The translations under genes were made by a program, and so were the position numbers. Of a stretch of 48,430 nt of DNA, positions 24,794 to 33,769 are shown piece after piece (the first letter of the stretch is position 1; every line of letters begins with the position of its first letter). The stretch lies in the NCBI RefSeq assembly GCF_002160755.1, contig NZ_NFLE01000032.1:1-48430 (forward strand), read 5' to 3'. Under the pieces are notes generated by a model that had not been told where the DNA came from, searched no databases, and saw only the letters and a list, made by a program, of their open reading frames with translations. The DNA is from Lachnoclostridium sp. An14 (GTDB lineage: Bacteria > Bacillota > Clostridia > Lachnospirales > Lachnospiraceae).

Positions 24794-25315
24794 TTAGAAC
24801 GCCGGAATCAGAGATTCCACAAACAGCGCAAACTCTCTTAAGAAGGATACCTGGCCTCTGGGAAGCATCACTCCCAGGAAAACGGAAAATCCAATATACA
24901 GAATAACTGTGATCAAAAGAGAGGTCAACACCAAAAATCCAATCCGTCTCTGTCCCAAAAGATAGCCGTAGGCCATCAGGAACACAAAGCTGGTGAGCAT
25001 AAATCCGATGGGCTCGTAGGCCATGGCCATCACCACCACCAGAACCATGCCGATAAACAGCTTGCTCTTTAAAAAGTCCACAATCGCCGCCGGGAAACCC
25101 TGAAACGCCGCCGCGATCTCGTCCATCTTATTTTTCCGGAAGAACTTGAAAATGTTGTACAGGATCGCGATAATCAGCAGAATCAGAATGCCCTGAGGCC
25201 ACTGCTCCGCCCCCAGCTCATTCACCGCCGATTCCGGCATGGTGGAGCCCACATAGACGTAGCAAAATATACTGAAACCAAGCAATAATACATTTACAAT
25301 GAGTTCAATCGCCAT
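24794..25315 (-). CDS. tctB: Tripartite tricarboxylate transporter, small membrane subunit TctB
   Basis: A 173-residue protein with four predicted membrane spans (about 5-25, 45-60, 85-125 as two, 130-155). This is the TctB pattern: a poorly conserved sequence but a constant topology. It lies between tctC and tctA with 12-13 bp gaps, so its identity rests on both topology and position. Confidence 0.9.
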   Translation of the reverse strand: MAIELIVNVLLLGFSIFCYVYVGSTMPESAVNELGAEQWPQGILILLIIAILYNIFKFFRKNKMDEIAAAFQGFPAAIVDFLKSKLFIGMVLVVVMAMAYEPIGFMLTSFVFLMAYGYLLGQRRIGFLVLTSLLITVILYIGFSVFLGVMLPRGQVSFLREFALFVESLIPAF

Positions 25316-25328
25316 ATCTCATATCCCC

Positions 25329-26390
25329 TTACTGAATCAGGCCAGCGTTCTTTAAATACTCCTCAAAGGTGACGTACTCCTCGTCAATCAGTGTCTGGAA
25401 ATCAGCTCCGGTCTCATAGCCGTCGCGGTCCAGGTAGGAAGCGTTCTTTAAGAACTCCTGGTAGGTGTCGGTCTCCCAGGCCGCTTTGATGGCCTTGTCC
25501 ATAGCCTCCACAGCCGCTGCCGGTGTGTCTGTGCGGCAGAAAATTCCGCGCCAGGTGCCGATGTAGGAGTCGATGCCCTGCTCGCCGGTGCACTCGATGT
25601 CCGGATAGGAGCTCATTCTCTCCTCAGACAGGGAGATCAGGGGAACAATGTCGCCGGAGTCGATCAGGCCCTTGATCTCGTCCGCGCCGCTGATGCTGAT
25701 GTGGATGTGTCCGCCTGCCATGGCAGAACTCATCTCAGAACCGCTGGAGTAGCTGACGATCTTCACATAGTTCTCCACCTCGGTCACGTCACAGCCTAAG
25801 CCGCCTGCCAGGGTCTGTTTCATCGCTACGGAATCCGCTCCCGTCGCCGTAAGCATTCCACAGCTTAACTCCTGGGGATGAGACTTTGCATATTCAATAA
25901 ACTCCTCAAAGTTCGTGTACTTTCCTTCCATGCCCTTCTTGGAGGAGCTGACGATCAGGATAGAATGTACCAGCTTGGAAACGGGAATAAATTCCTCTTT
26001 AAAGTCCATGGGAAGGATCTTCTGCAGATCCAGCATCACCAGGGACTGGGTGCCCAGCACGTAGGTGTAGCCGTCTGCCGGCTGCTTGTAAGCATAGTTG
26101 ACGCCGTTGGCGCCGCCGGCGCCCTCCACGTTCACGATCTCCACCGGTACGCCTAACTCATCCTCCAGAACCGTCTGAAGGGGTCTTAAGGTACCGTCCG
26201 CGCCGCCGCCTACGCCCCACGGGCAGACAATGGTTACCTTGCGCTCCCACTCCCAGCCTTCTGCGCCGGCCTCCCCGCCGTTGCCGCTGTCAGAACCGCC
26301 GGAGCTGGATCCGCCTCCGCAGGCTGCCAGGGACAGAGTCATAACTGCCGCCATTGCCAGGGATGCCAGTTTCAACATTTTCTTTTTCAT
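25329..26390 (-). CDS. tctC: TctC solute-binding lipoprotein of the transporter
   Basis: A 353-residue protein. The signal peptide has the lipobox LAAC with Cys24, followed by a Gly/Ser-rich linker that tethers the domain outside the membrane. The binding domain has the family's VTIVCPWGVGGGADGTLRPL opening and VEGAGGANG. It delivers the substrate to TctAB. ATG at 26390 is used because the signal peptide starts there and GAGGG lies upstream; the open frame extends 16 codons further. First gene of the tctCBA operon, downstream of an inverted repeat at 26409-26433. The substrate is unknown. Confidence 0.94.
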   Translation of the reverse strand: MKKKMLKLASLAMAAVMTLSLAACGGGSSSGGSDSGNGGEAGAEGWEWERKVTIVCPWGVGGGADGTLRPLQTVLEDELGVPVEIVNVEGAGGANGVNYAYKQPADGYTYVLGTQSLVMLDLQKILPMDFKEEFIPVSKLVHSILIVSSSKKGMEGKYTNFEEFIEYAKSHPQELSCGMLTATGADSVAMKQTLAGGLGCDVTEVENYVKIVSYSSGSEMSSAMAGGHIHISISGADEIKGLIDSGDIVPLISLSEERMSSYPDIECTGEQGIDSYIGTWRGIFCRTDTPAAAVEAMDKAIKAAWETDTYQEFLKNASYLDRDGYETGADFQTLIDEEYVTFEEYLKNAGLIQ

Positions 26391-26408
26391 ATAACACCCT
26401 CTCTTTCT

Positions 26409-26433
26409 AAAATTGTGTATTATGCACAATTTT
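26409..26433. promoter_or_regulatory. Inverted repeat in the tctC leader
   Basis: AAAATTGTG and CACAATTTT flank a 7-base spacer, a perfect 9-bp repeat. It lies between the tctC start and a TATAAT box (minus strand, 26452-26447) that lacks a good -35. It could be an operator or an mRNA hairpin. Confidence 0.6.
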
Positions 26434-26446
26434 TTCATTTGAGGCG

Positions 26447-26502
26447 ATTATACTTTATCCATCTTAACTGAGCGTTCATCTTACCTTAAATTTTTGTAAG
26501 GT
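26447..26502. promoter_or_regulatory. Divergent control region between tctC and the response regulator
   Basis: A TATAAT box for tctC (26452-26447, minus strand) has no consensus -35, as expected of an activated promoter. Next to it lies another inverted repeat, ACCTTA-N8-TAAGGT (26483-26502). The rightward regulator gene has an extended -10 box TGCTATACT at 26535-26543. Confidence 0.5.
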
Positions 26503-26579
26503 TCGTGCAGATTGCTGATTTTCCCTGGAGTTTATGCTATACTATGGCACAGAATTGCACGAAAGAAGGAGGAACCCCC

Positions 26580-27287
26580 ATGTCCGAACTACAAACGATC
26601 CTGGTCGTAGACGACGATCCGGCCATCCGCCGCATCATCTGCCGCGTCCTCAGCAGCGAAGGTTTCTCCACGGAGGAAGCCTGCGGCGGCCTGGAGGCCG
26701 TCCACAAGGCGGAAAGCCAGCCTTATTCCCTGATCATTCTGGACCTGATCATGGAGGATATGGACGGATTTCAGGTAATCAACTATCTGCGGGCCCACGG
26801 CATCCTGACACCGGTGTTTGTCTTAAGCGGCAGACAGGCGGAAACCGACAAGGTGCTGGCCTTAGGCATCGGAGCCGACGACTACATCACCAAGCCATTC
26901 AGCACCATGGTACTCTGCGCCAAAGTGAAAGCGTGCCTGCGGCGCATCTCTTTGTCCGCCCCAGGCGGACACACGGAGCTCACGGCCGGTGTCTTCCGCT
27001 ACGTATGCGATGAGATGAAACTGTATAAAAACGGGGAAGAAATCCCGCTGTCCAGCAAAGAGGCCCTGCTCATGAAGTATTTTATGAGCAACGCCAACCG
27101 GATTCTCACAAAGGAACAGATCTACTCCAACGTCTGGAACGACAGCATCATCGACGACAATACCATCATGGTGCACATCCGCCGCCTGCGCATGAAGATT
27201 GAGGATGATCCCAATCATCCCGTGTATTTAAAGACCATTCGGGGAATCGGCTACCAGCTGGCTGTGAAGGACGGGACTGGCTTATGA
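26580..27287 (+). CDS. OmpR/PhoB-type response regulator
   Basis: A 235-residue protein. The receiver (residues 1-120) has acidic residues 11-13, phospho-acceptor Asp55 in LIILDLIMED and Lys105 in TKPFS. A winged-helix DNA-binding domain covers about 135-232, with the usual end TIRGIGYQL. ATG at 26580 follows AAGGAGG. It diverges from tctC and is the likely regulator of the island. Its kinase would be the hybrid kinase at 20686-22899, which is not adjacent but belongs to the same island; this pairing is inference. Confidence 0.95.
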   Translation: MSELQTILVVDDDPAIRRIICRVLSSEGFSTEEACGGLEAVHKAESQPYSLIILDLIMEDMDGFQVINYLRAHGILTPVFVLSGRQAETDKVLALGIGADDYITKPFSTMVLCAKVKACLRRISLSAPGGHTELTAGVFRYVCDEMKLYKNGEEIPLSSKEALLMKYFMSNANRILTKEQIYSNVWNDSIIDDNTIMVHIRRLRMKIEDDPNHPVYLKTIRGIGYQLAVKDGTGL

Positions 27288-27320
27288 TATGAAAACAGAG
27301 GGGGATGAATGCTGGCTGGA

Positions 27321-27374
27321 GGAGGCTTTTGTGTCATAGGACACACAGTTTCCGTTTCCTTCTATGACACAAAA
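27321..27374 (+). repeat. Interspersed repeat, copy D, with long inverted repeat
   Basis: The family core GGAGGCTTTTGTGTCATAGG starts at 27321. Here the 13 bases from 27327 (TTTTGTGTCATAG) are repeated inverted at 27362-27374, so the copy forms a large hairpin. Confidence 0.7.
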
Positions 27375-27399
27375 AAGGAGACAGCGTCACACTGTCTCC
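27371..27399 (-). terminator. Terminator of the HPr-like gene
   Basis: GGAGACAG/CTGTCTCC (27377-27384 with 27392-27399), followed on the minus strand by TTTTTT. It lies 55 bp after the stop codon and ends the rapZ-whiA-HPr run. Confidence 0.88.
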
Positions 27400-27454
27400 G
27401 AACAATTCATAGGATCCGCAGGCTTTTTCAAGCTCTTTTCCGGCCTGTATTTTC

Positions 27455-27709
27455 TTATTTCGTGCTGAGGTATTTCTCAATCTCGCTGATTGCAGCTTCC
27501 TCGTCCCTGCCGTCCGCGCTCACGGTGATCTCCTCGCCGCTGGCCAGGCCAAGGGTCATCATGCCCATGATACTCTTTGCGTTGAAACGAGCGCCCTCGT
27601 TCTCCACATAAATGCTGCTCTCATACTGGCTGGCGATCTGCACCAGCATAGCTACCGGTCTTGCTTCAAGTCCTGACGCGAGTTCAATCCTGATCGTCTT
27701 CTTAGTCAT
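27455..27709 (-). CDS. Crh-like HPr protein lacking the catalytic histidine
   Basis: An 84-residue HPr-fold protein. HPr carries phosphate on His15 for sugar PTS uptake and is phosphorylated on Ser46 by HPrK for carbon catabolite control. Here the His15 position is Glu (SGLEARP, Glu15), while Ser46 and its surroundings (NAKSIMGMM) are intact. Bacillus Crh has Gln15 and lies directly after whiA, exactly as here, so this is a Crh-type regulator rather than a PTS carrier. The start at 27709 follows AGGAGG and brings both positions into register. hprK is in the same cluster 3 kb away and should phosphorylate Ser46. It lies 26 bp after whiA. Confidence 0.92.
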   Translation of the reverse strand: MTKKTIRIELASGLEARPVAMLVQIASQYESSIYVENEGARFNAKSIMGMMTLGLASGEEITVSADGRDEEAAISEIEKYLSTK

Positions 27710-27735
27710 AATCATCCTCCTCATTCCATGGAAAC

Positions 27736-28695
27736 CTACGTTTCCGGTGCCTGCTCCCTCAGCCTTTCCGCGATTTCGCTGAGGCGGCGGAGTCTGTGAT
27801 TTACTCCAGACTTCCCCACAGGCGGGTCAAGAGCTTCCCCAAGCTCCTTTAGTGTTGCATCCGGCTTCAACAGCCTTACCTGTGCCATCTCCTCCAGATT
27901 TTCAGGAAGACTCTCAAAGCCCATTGTATCACGGATATACTCAATATCCCTTATCTGCTTTACGGAAGCAGCCACCGTCTTGTTAATATTGGCAGTCTCG
28001 CAGTTTACCTGGCGGTTCACGCTGTTCCTCATCTCCTTCAGGATGCGGATATTTTCCAGCTCCATGAGGGAAACGGGGGCCTCCATCACGTTTAAAACGT
28101 CCACGATCTGGCTGCCTTCCTTGATATACACCACGTAGTACCGCTTTCGCAGCACGATCTTCCCATCCAGCCCGAAGGTTCCCATAATCTCCTTCAGCTG
28201 TCTGGCCTTGGCCTCGGCAGCGCACACGATCTCAAAATGATAAAACCGCTCCGGATCGCTGATGGAACCAGACGCCAAAAACGCCCCGCGAAGGAACGCC
28301 CTCCGGCAGCAGGCCTGCTGGGTAACCACGCTCCGCACCACGGACAGATCCTCTCGGATCTCCCCGTCGGCGTCCAAAAGCTTTGTGGCCTTCAGTACCC
28401 GGTACGCGTCCTCGTGTTCCTGCACAATCACCGTGTAGACCCGGTTCTTCTTCAGATACGAGTTACGGCGTATGGAGACATCCGTAACTATATTAAATGT
28501 TTTTTTCAATAATGTAAAGTACTTTCTTGCAACTGCCACATTTTCTGTATGGATTTTAATACAATACCGGTCCTGTTCCGAGATCTGGATCCGTCCGCAA
28601 AGGCTGAGGATCGCCGCGATCTCCGCGATCTGACAGTGCCTGGCAGGACTGATCTGCCTGGAAAGTTCCTCTTTTACTCTGGAAGAAAATGACAT
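27736..28695 (-). CDS. whiA: Sporulation/cell division regulator WhiA
   Basis: A 319-residue protein with an N-terminal LAGLIDADG-type fold (starting MSFSSRVKEELSRQ, with SLCGRIQI and RRAFLRGAFLASGSI) and a C-terminal helix-turn-helix (PDATLKELGEAL, GVNHRLRRL). WhiA binds DNA and affects cell division and, in Actinobacteria, sporulation. It has lost the endonuclease residues of homing enzymes. It follows rapZ by 8 bp. In many Firmicutes yvcK lies between rapZ and whiA; it is absent here. Confidence 0.95.
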   Translation of the reverse strand: MSFSSRVKEELSRQISPARHCQIAEIAAILSLCGRIQISEQDRYCIKIHTENVAVARKYFTLLKKTFNIVTDVSIRRNSYLKKNRVYTVIVQEHEDAYRVLKATKLLDADGEIREDLSVVRSVVTQQACCRRAFLRGAFLASGSISDPERFYHFEIVCAAEAKARQLKEIMGTFGLDGKIVLRKRYYVVYIKEGSQIVDVLNVMEAPVSLMELENIRILKEMRNSVNRQVNCETANINKTVAASVKQIRDIEYIRDTMGFESLPENLEEMAQVRLLKPDATLKELGEALDPPVGKSGVNHRLRRLSEIAERLREQAPET

Positions 28696-28703
28696 CGCTC
28701 ACC

Positions 28704-29579
28704 TCAGCCCATCCGCTTATTATCCTTTTCAATATCCCGGTGCTCCAGCTTAATGCCCAGCTCGCTCCGCACTTTCAGTTTTTCATAGAGGGCGGAGGCC
28801 ACTGTGACGGAGCGGTGTTTCCCGCCGGTGCAGCCCACGGCGATCACCAGCTGATTTTTCCCTTCCTTTATATAGTTGGGAATGAGAAACTCCATCATAT
28901 CGTAGAGCTTTTCCAGAAACAGGCCGCAGGTGCCGCCCTGCATCACGTACTCCCGCACCTGGGCAGTCTCACCGGTCTTGTACTTTAACTCGTCCACATA
29001 GTAGGGGTTCGGGAGAAAGCGCACGTCAAACACCAGGTCCGCGTCCACCGGGATCCCGTACTTAAACCCGAAGGAGAGGATGGTCACAAACAGGTTTTCG
29101 TACTTCTGGCCGCCGGAAAAGATCCGGGCCAGCTCCTCCCGCAGCTCCCTGGTAAGCAGCGTGCTGGTGTCCAGAATGTAGTCCGCCTGCTTTTTTAAAA
29201 ATGCCACCTGCTCCCTCTCCCTGGCGATTCCCCGGTCCAGACGGCCGTTCCCAGCCAGAGGATGGCTCCGGCGGGTCTCCTTGTACCGCTTGATCAGCAC
29301 CTCGTCCCCGGCGTCCAAGAACAGGATCTGAAAGGGCATTCCTCCCGCCCGCCACCGGTCCAGGATCTCCTCCAGCTGGGGCAGCTCCGCGCCGCTGCGG
29401 ATGTCCACGCCCATGGCCACGTTTTCCGGCTCTCCCGGATTGTCCCGCAAAAGCTCCGCGAATTTTTCCAACAGGGGGACGGGCATATTGTCCACACAGT
29501 AAAAGCCCAGGTCCTCAAACATTTTCAAGGCCACAGTCTTTCCCGCCCCCGACATTCCCGTTACGATCACCAGTTTCAT
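28704..29579 (-). CDS. rapZ: RapZ/YvcJ nucleotide-binding protein
   Basis: A 291-residue P-loop protein with Walker A GMSGAGKT at residues 8-15 and the C-terminal domain containing IAVGCTGGKHRSVT. In E. coli RapZ is an RNA adaptor for small RNA decay; in Firmicutes YvcJ is an ATPase/GTPase whose role is less clear. Start and length match the family. It is the first gene of the rapZ-whiA-HPr unit; a 331-bp structured gap separates it from murB upstream. Confidence 0.95.
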   Translation of the reverse strand: MKLVIVTGMSGAGKTVALKMFEDLGFYCVDNMPVPLLEKFAELLRDNPGEPENVAMGVDIRSGAELPQLEEILDRWRAGGMPFQILFLDAGDEVLIKRYKETRRSHPLAGNGRLDRGIAREREQVAFLKKQADYILDTSTLLTRELREELARIFSGGQKYENLFVTILSFGFKYGIPVDADLVFDVRFLPNPYYVDELKYKTGETAQVREYVMQGGTCGLFLEKLYDMMEFLIPNYIKEGKNQLVIAVGCTGGKHRSVTVASALYEKLKVRSELGIKLEHRDIEKDNKRMG

Positions 29580-29597
29580 CTGTAAGTTCCTTTCTCC

Positions 29598-29843
29598 TAT
29601 TTACTTTGAAAGCCCCGGATGGCGACGATATAGATGGGCGTGCTCGCACGCACAGATATATCGGCATCAGACGGGCAAGACGGTATGAGAAAGGAGGGCG
29701 GCAGCCCGGATTTCGAATACCGTCGGCAGATGGCGGGAACGCCGTAGGCGTGGAGCCATCTGGCTTTCATGATTTGGGATGACCGCGTTAGCGGTCATGT
29801 CCGTTTACTTTGAATGCCCCGGATGACGCCGATATATCTGCGC
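29598..29843. repeat. Hairpin train between two direct repeats (rapZ-murB gap)
   Basis: About 40 bases beginning TTTACTTTGAAAGCCCCGG (29600) recur with few changes at 29804. Between them are four hairpins in a row: 29618-29668, 29679-29724 (GACGGTAT/ATACCGTC), 29726-29763 (CAGATGGC/GCCATCTG with an inner ACGCC/GGCGT) and 29779-29798 (ATGACCGC/GCGGTCAT). No convincing reading frame. The last hairpin shares 23 bases with the terminator near 19630. Confidence 0.7.
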
Positions 29844-29883
29844 AAATGCCCCATCCGCCGAAAACTTATGTTTCACAGGAAAC

Positions 29884-29910
29884 CCGGTTTCCCGCGAAAG
29901 GCGAAACCGG
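29884..29910 (-). terminator. Probable murB terminator
   Basis: CCGGTTTC (29884-29891) pairs with GAAACCGG (29903-29910), directly adjoining the murB stop codon. The following T run on the minus strand is short (GTTTCC), so termination may be incomplete. Confidence 0.55.
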
Positions 29911-30882
29911 CTAGCCGCCGTTCTCCGGCGTGCCGGACGGTTCCGGCGCGCGGTCCGTCTCCTCCTCCGGGAGGGAAAATTCTCCCAGGGTGCGCACCTC
30001 CAGCTCCATGGAAACGCCGAACTGTTCCTTCACCCGCCTCTGCACGTCCCGGCACAGGCGCAGGATCTCCCCGGGAGTGGCTTGGCCGCGGTTGATCACA
30101 AAGCCGCAGTGTTTCTCCGACACCTGGGCGTCGCCTACCCGGTAGCCCCGAAGACCGGCGTCCTGGATGAGCTTTCCGGCAAAATACCCCTCCGGCCGCT
30201 TAAAGGTGCTGCCGGCGCTGGGGTACTCCAGAGGCTGTTTTTCCTTCCGGCGGGCGGAGAGCTCCTCCATTTTCGCCAGGATCTCCTCCTGGTTTCCGGG
30301 AGAAAGGGAAAGCTCCGCCTCCAGCACCGTATAGCCCATTTCCGGGATACAGCTTCTCCGGTAGCCCAGTTTCAGCTCCTCCAGGGACAGCTCCTTTACC
30401 TCGCCTTCCCGGTCCATGACCCTGGCCCGCAGGACCACGTCCTTCATCTCAAAGCCGTAAGCCCCGGCGTTCATCACCAGAGCTCCGCCCAGGCTGCCGG
30501 GAATCCCCCCCGCCGCCTCCAGCCCGGTGAGAGAACGCCGGTACGCCTCCCTCGCCAGCTTTGACAGCAGGATCCCCGCTCCGGCCCGGACCGTGTTCCC
30601 CTGAAACTGGCAGAAGGCCCAGGGCTCTCCCATGCGGATGATGACACCGTGATAGCCCAGATCCCCCACCAGCAGGTTGCTGCCGTTTCCTAAGACGTAA
30701 TAGGGAACCTGGCTGGCATTGCAGGCCCGCACCACCGCCGACAGGGCCGTTTCCCCATCCGGGGTGACAAAATAGTCCGCCGTTCCCCCGGCGCGGAAGG
30801 TGACGTGGGGCCCCATGGGTTCCTTGGTTTTCACATTTTCCCTTCCCGCCGCCAGGATCAGCTCCTCCAACAATCTATCCAT
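29911..30882 (-). CDS. murB: UDP-N-acetylenolpyruvoylglucosamine reductase MurB
   Basis: A 323-residue FAD enzyme that completes UDP-MurNAc for peptidoglycan. Seen are the FAD region (VRAGAGILLSKLAREAY, LEAAGGIPGSLGGALVMNAGAYG), the substrate loop SAGSTFKRPEGYFAGKLI, where the Ser is the proton donor, and the end segment with EKHCGFVINRG. It is of the short (type IIb) MurB kind. The C-terminal 20 residues are an added acidic/Pro-rich tail. 21 bp after hprK, so co-transcribed. Confidence 0.96.
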   Translation of the reverse strand: MDRLLEELILAAGRENVKTKEPMGPHVTFRAGGTADYFVTPDGETALSAVVRACNASQVPYYVLGNGSNLLVGDLGYHGVIIRMGEPWAFCQFQGNTVRAGAGILLSKLAREAYRRSLTGLEAAGGIPGSLGGALVMNAGAYGFEMKDVVLRARVMDREGEVKELSLEELKLGYRRSCIPEMGYTVLEAELSLSPGNQEEILAKMEELSARRKEKQPLEYPSAGSTFKRPEGYFAGKLIQDAGLRGYRVGDAQVSEKHCGFVINRGQATPGEILRLCRDVQRRVKEQFGVSMELEVRTLGEFSLPEEETDRAPEPSGTPENGG

Positions 30883-30903
30883 AATTCTCCTTCATTTCCC
30901 AGC

Positions 30904-31830
30904 TCAGTCCGTGTGAGCGAAATTGGCCTGTACCCTGCGGTACAGCTCCTGGGCCGCGTTGTAGCCCATTTTCTTCTGGCGGTAGTTGACGGAGGCGGAC
31001 TCTACGATGATGGCCAGGTTTCTGCCGGGACGGATGGGGATAGAATGGCAGACCACCTTGTTCCCCAGAAACTCCGTGTACTGGTCCTCCAGGCCCAGGC
31101 GGTCGTACTCCTTGTCCTTATCCCAGTCCTCCAGCTTGATGACCATGTCGATCTGCTGGCTGTCCTTTACGCTCTCCACGCCGAACAGAGCCTTGACGTC
31201 GATGATGCCGATGCCCCTCAGCTCAATGAAATGTTTTGTAATATCCGGGGCATTTCCCACCAGGGTGTCGTCGCTCACCTTGCGGATCTCCACCACGTCA
31301 TCCGTCACCAGACGGTGGCCTCTCTTGATCAGCTCCAGGGCAGCCTCGCTCTTTCCGATGCCGCTCTCGCCCATGATGAGCACGCCCTCGCCGAATACGT
31401 CCACCAGCACGCCGTGAATGCTGATCATGGGAGCCAGTTTCACCTTCAGCCAACGAATCACCTCCGCCATCAGGTCGGAGGTGGGTTTCTCCGATACCAG
31501 ACAGGGAACGCCGTAGTAATTGCAGACCGTGATCATCTCGTCATCCGGCATCATCCCGCGGCTGTACAGCAGGCAGGGGATCTTGCTGGAGACCAGCTGC
31601 TCGTACCGTTTCACCTTCACGTCATGCTCCATGGTGGAAATATAGGCCTGCTCCACGTACCCGATGATCTGCACCCTTTCATTGTCAAAATGGTCAAAAA
31701 ATCCGGCCAGCTGCAGCGCCGGGCGGTTCACCTCCGGGTGAGTGAGCACGATCTTCTCCGTGTCAATATCCGGGGTAATATTTTTCAGCTGAAATTTGTT
31801 GATCAGCTCTGTGATCATAACTCCGTGCAT
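30904..31830 (-). CDS. hprK: HPr kinase/phosphorylase
   Basis: A 308-residue bifunctional enzyme that puts phosphate on, and takes it off, Ser46 of HPr and Crh, the switch of carbon catabolite control in Firmicutes. The N-terminal domain covers about 1-130. The catalytic domain has His140 in SIHG, Walker A GESGIGKS at 154-161, VTDDVVEI, and the signature ELRGIGIIDV near 205-214. AAAGGAGG before 31830 sets the start. Its likely partner, the Crh-like HPr, is encoded 3.2 kb downstream in the same direction. Confidence 0.97.
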   Translation of the reverse strand: MHGVMITELINKFQLKNITPDIDTEKIVLTHPEVNRPALQLAGFFDHFDNERVQIIGYVEQAYISTMEHDVKVKRYEQLVSSKIPCLLYSRGMMPDDEMITVCNYYGVPCLVSEKPTSDLMAEVIRWLKVKLAPMISIHGVLVDVFGEGVLIMGESGIGKSEAALELIKRGHRLVTDDVVEIRKVSDDTLVGNAPDITKHFIELRGIGIIDVKALFGVESVKDSQQIDMVIKLEDWDKDKEYDRLGLEDQYTEFLGNKVVCHSIPIRPGRNLAIIVESASVNYRQKKMGYNAAQELYRRVQANFAHTD

Positions 31831-31909
31831 TTGGCATCCTCCTTTTATCCTTGATTCTTCCTGTGTTTTATCCTATCATAAATCGCCGCCGTTGTCATTA
31901 CGGAAACCG

Positions 31910-33766
31910 TCAGTGGAAAAAATTCCAGACGCTCTCCGCCGCCCGCCGGTTCATGCCCGGCACCTGGCTGAGGGTTTCCACATCCGCCTCCTTCACCGTC
32001 TCGATGGACTTGAAATGACGCATCAGCGCCTTTCTCCTGGTGTCCCCGATGCCCTCGATGTCGTCTAAAATGGAGCGGACCTGGCCTTTGCTGCGCAGGC
32101 TCCGGTGGTACTCGATGGCAAAGCGGTGGGCCTCGTCCTGAATCCTGGTGATGAGCTTAAAGCCCTCGGAGTGGCGGTCGATGGGGATTTCCACGTTGTG
32201 GTAGTAAAGGCCCCTGGTGCGGTGGTTGTCGTCCTTTACCATGCCGCAGACCGGGATCTCCAGCCCCAGCTCTCCCAACACCTCCAGGGCCACGTTTACC
32301 TGGCCGCGGCCGCCGTCCATCATGATCAGATCCGGAAAACGGGTAAAGCTGCCGTACTCCTCTCCCACTCCCTTTTCCTTTAAGAGCTCGTGCTCCTCCA
32401 GGCCGTGGGAAAAGCGGCGGGTCAGCACCTCCCGCATGGAGGCGTAGTCATTGGCCCCCTTGACCCATTTGATCTTAAATTTCCGGTAATCGTTCCGTTT
32501 CGGACGGCCGTCCTCGTAGACCACCATGGAGCCCACGGAGTCGAAACCGCTGATATTGGAAATGTCGTAGGCCTCGATGCGGCGCACCCATTTCAGTCCC
32601 AGCCAATCCCCGATCTGGTTCATGGCCCCGATGGTGCGCAGCTCCTCCCTCTTGATCTTTTCCTTGTCCTGTTCCAGCACCATGGCGGCGTTTTTCTGGG
32701 CCAGCTCCACTAGCCGCTCCTTCTCCCCCTTCTGGGGCACGGCGATGCGCACCTTCTGTCCCTTTTTCGTGGAAAGCCACTGGCGGATGGTCTCCTCGTC
32801 CTCCAGCTTTTCCTGGACCCACAGCTCCCTGGGCACGAAGGGAGTGCCGGAGTAAAACTGTTTCACAAAGCAGGTGAGCACCTGGGAAACGTCCTCCTCC
32901 ACCGCCGTCCGCAGGTGGAAATGCTCCCGTCCGATAAGCTTTCCCTCCCGGACGAAAAACACCTGCACCACCGCGTCCTCCTCGTCTCTGGCCATGGCGA
33001 TCACGTCCCGGTCGTCTGTGGTGCTGCTGGTGATCTTCTGTTTCTGGGCCACCTTTTTCACACTGTTTAGCAGGTCGCGGTACTCGATGGCCTTCTCAAA
33101 ATCCATGGCGTCGGAGGCAGCCATCATATCCTTTTCCAGCCGTTTTAAAATGGTGTCGTACTTTCCGCTCAAAAACTCCACCACCTGCTCCACGTTCTCC
33201 CGGTACTCGTCCTCGCTGATATAGCCCTGGCAGGGGGCGTCGCACTGCTTGATGTGGTAGTTTAAGCAGGGCCGCTCCTTTCCGATGTCCTTCGGCAGGG
33301 AGCGGTTGCAGGTGCGGATTTTGTACAGCTTGTGGATTAAATCAATGGTATCCTTCACCGCCCCGGCGCTGGTGTATGGGCCGAAATATTTGCTCTTGTC
33401 CTTTTTCATCTGCCGGGAAAAGAGAACCCTGGGAAAGGCCTCCCCCACCGTCACCTTGATGTAGGGGTAGGTTTTGTCGTCCTTTAGCATGGTGTTGTAC
33501 CGGGGACGGTGCTCCTTGATCAGGTTGCACTCCAGCACCAGGGCCTCCAGCTCCGAATCGGTGATAATGTACTCAAACCGGGCAATCCGGGACACCATCT
33601 GCTCGATCTTCGCCGTCTTGTTCCGGCTGCTCTGGAAATACTGGCGCACCCGGTTTTTCAGGCTGATGGCCTTTCCCACGTAGATGATCTCGTCCTTGTC
33701 ATCGTGCATCAGGTAGACGCCCGGCTGGGCCGGCAGCTTTTTCAGTTCTTCCTCAATATTGAACAT
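31910..33766 (-). CDS. uvrC: Excinuclease ABC subunit C
   Basis: A 618-residue nuclease of nucleotide excision repair. The N-terminal GIY-YIG domain makes the 3' cut ([19 protein letters not shown], residues about 15-35). A UvrB-binding coiled-coil is near 200-235. The RNase H-like half makes the 5' cut ([22 protein letters not shown], about 405-430; [10 protein letters not shown]). The helix-hairpin-helix tail is at 560-618. Full length. It precedes hprK by 79 bp, a common Firmicutes order. Confidence 0.97.
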   Translation of the reverse strand: MFNIEEELKKLPAQPGVYLMHDDKDEIIYVGKAISLKNRVRQYFQSSRNKTAKIEQMVSRIARFEYIITDSELEALVLECNLIKEHRPRYNTMLKDDKTYPYIKVTVGEAFPRVLFSRQMKKDKSKYFGPYTSAGAVKDTIDLIHKLYKIRTCNRSLPKDIGKERPCLNYHIKQCDAPCQGYISEDEYRENVEQVVEFLSGKYDTILKRLEKDMMAASDAMDFEKAIEYRDLLNSVKKVAQKQKITSSTTDDRDVIAMARDEEDAVVQVFFVREGKLIGREHFHLRTAVEEDVSQVLTCFVKQFYSGTPFVPRELWVQEKLEDEETIRQWLSTKKGQKVRIAVPQKGEKERLVELAQKNAAMVLEQDKEKIKREELRTIGAMNQIGDWLGLKWVRRIEAYDISNISGFDSVGSMVVYEDGRPKRNDYRKFKIKWVKGANDYASMREVLTRRFSHGLEEHELLKEKGVGEEYGSFTRFPDLIMMDGGRGQVNVALEVLGELGLEIPVCGMVKDDNHRTRGLYYHNVEIPIDRHSEGFKLITRIQDEAHRFAIEYHRSLRSKGQVRSILDDIEGIGDTRRKALMRHFKSIETVKEADVETLSQVPGMNRRAAESVWNFFH

Positions 33767-33769
33767 GGC

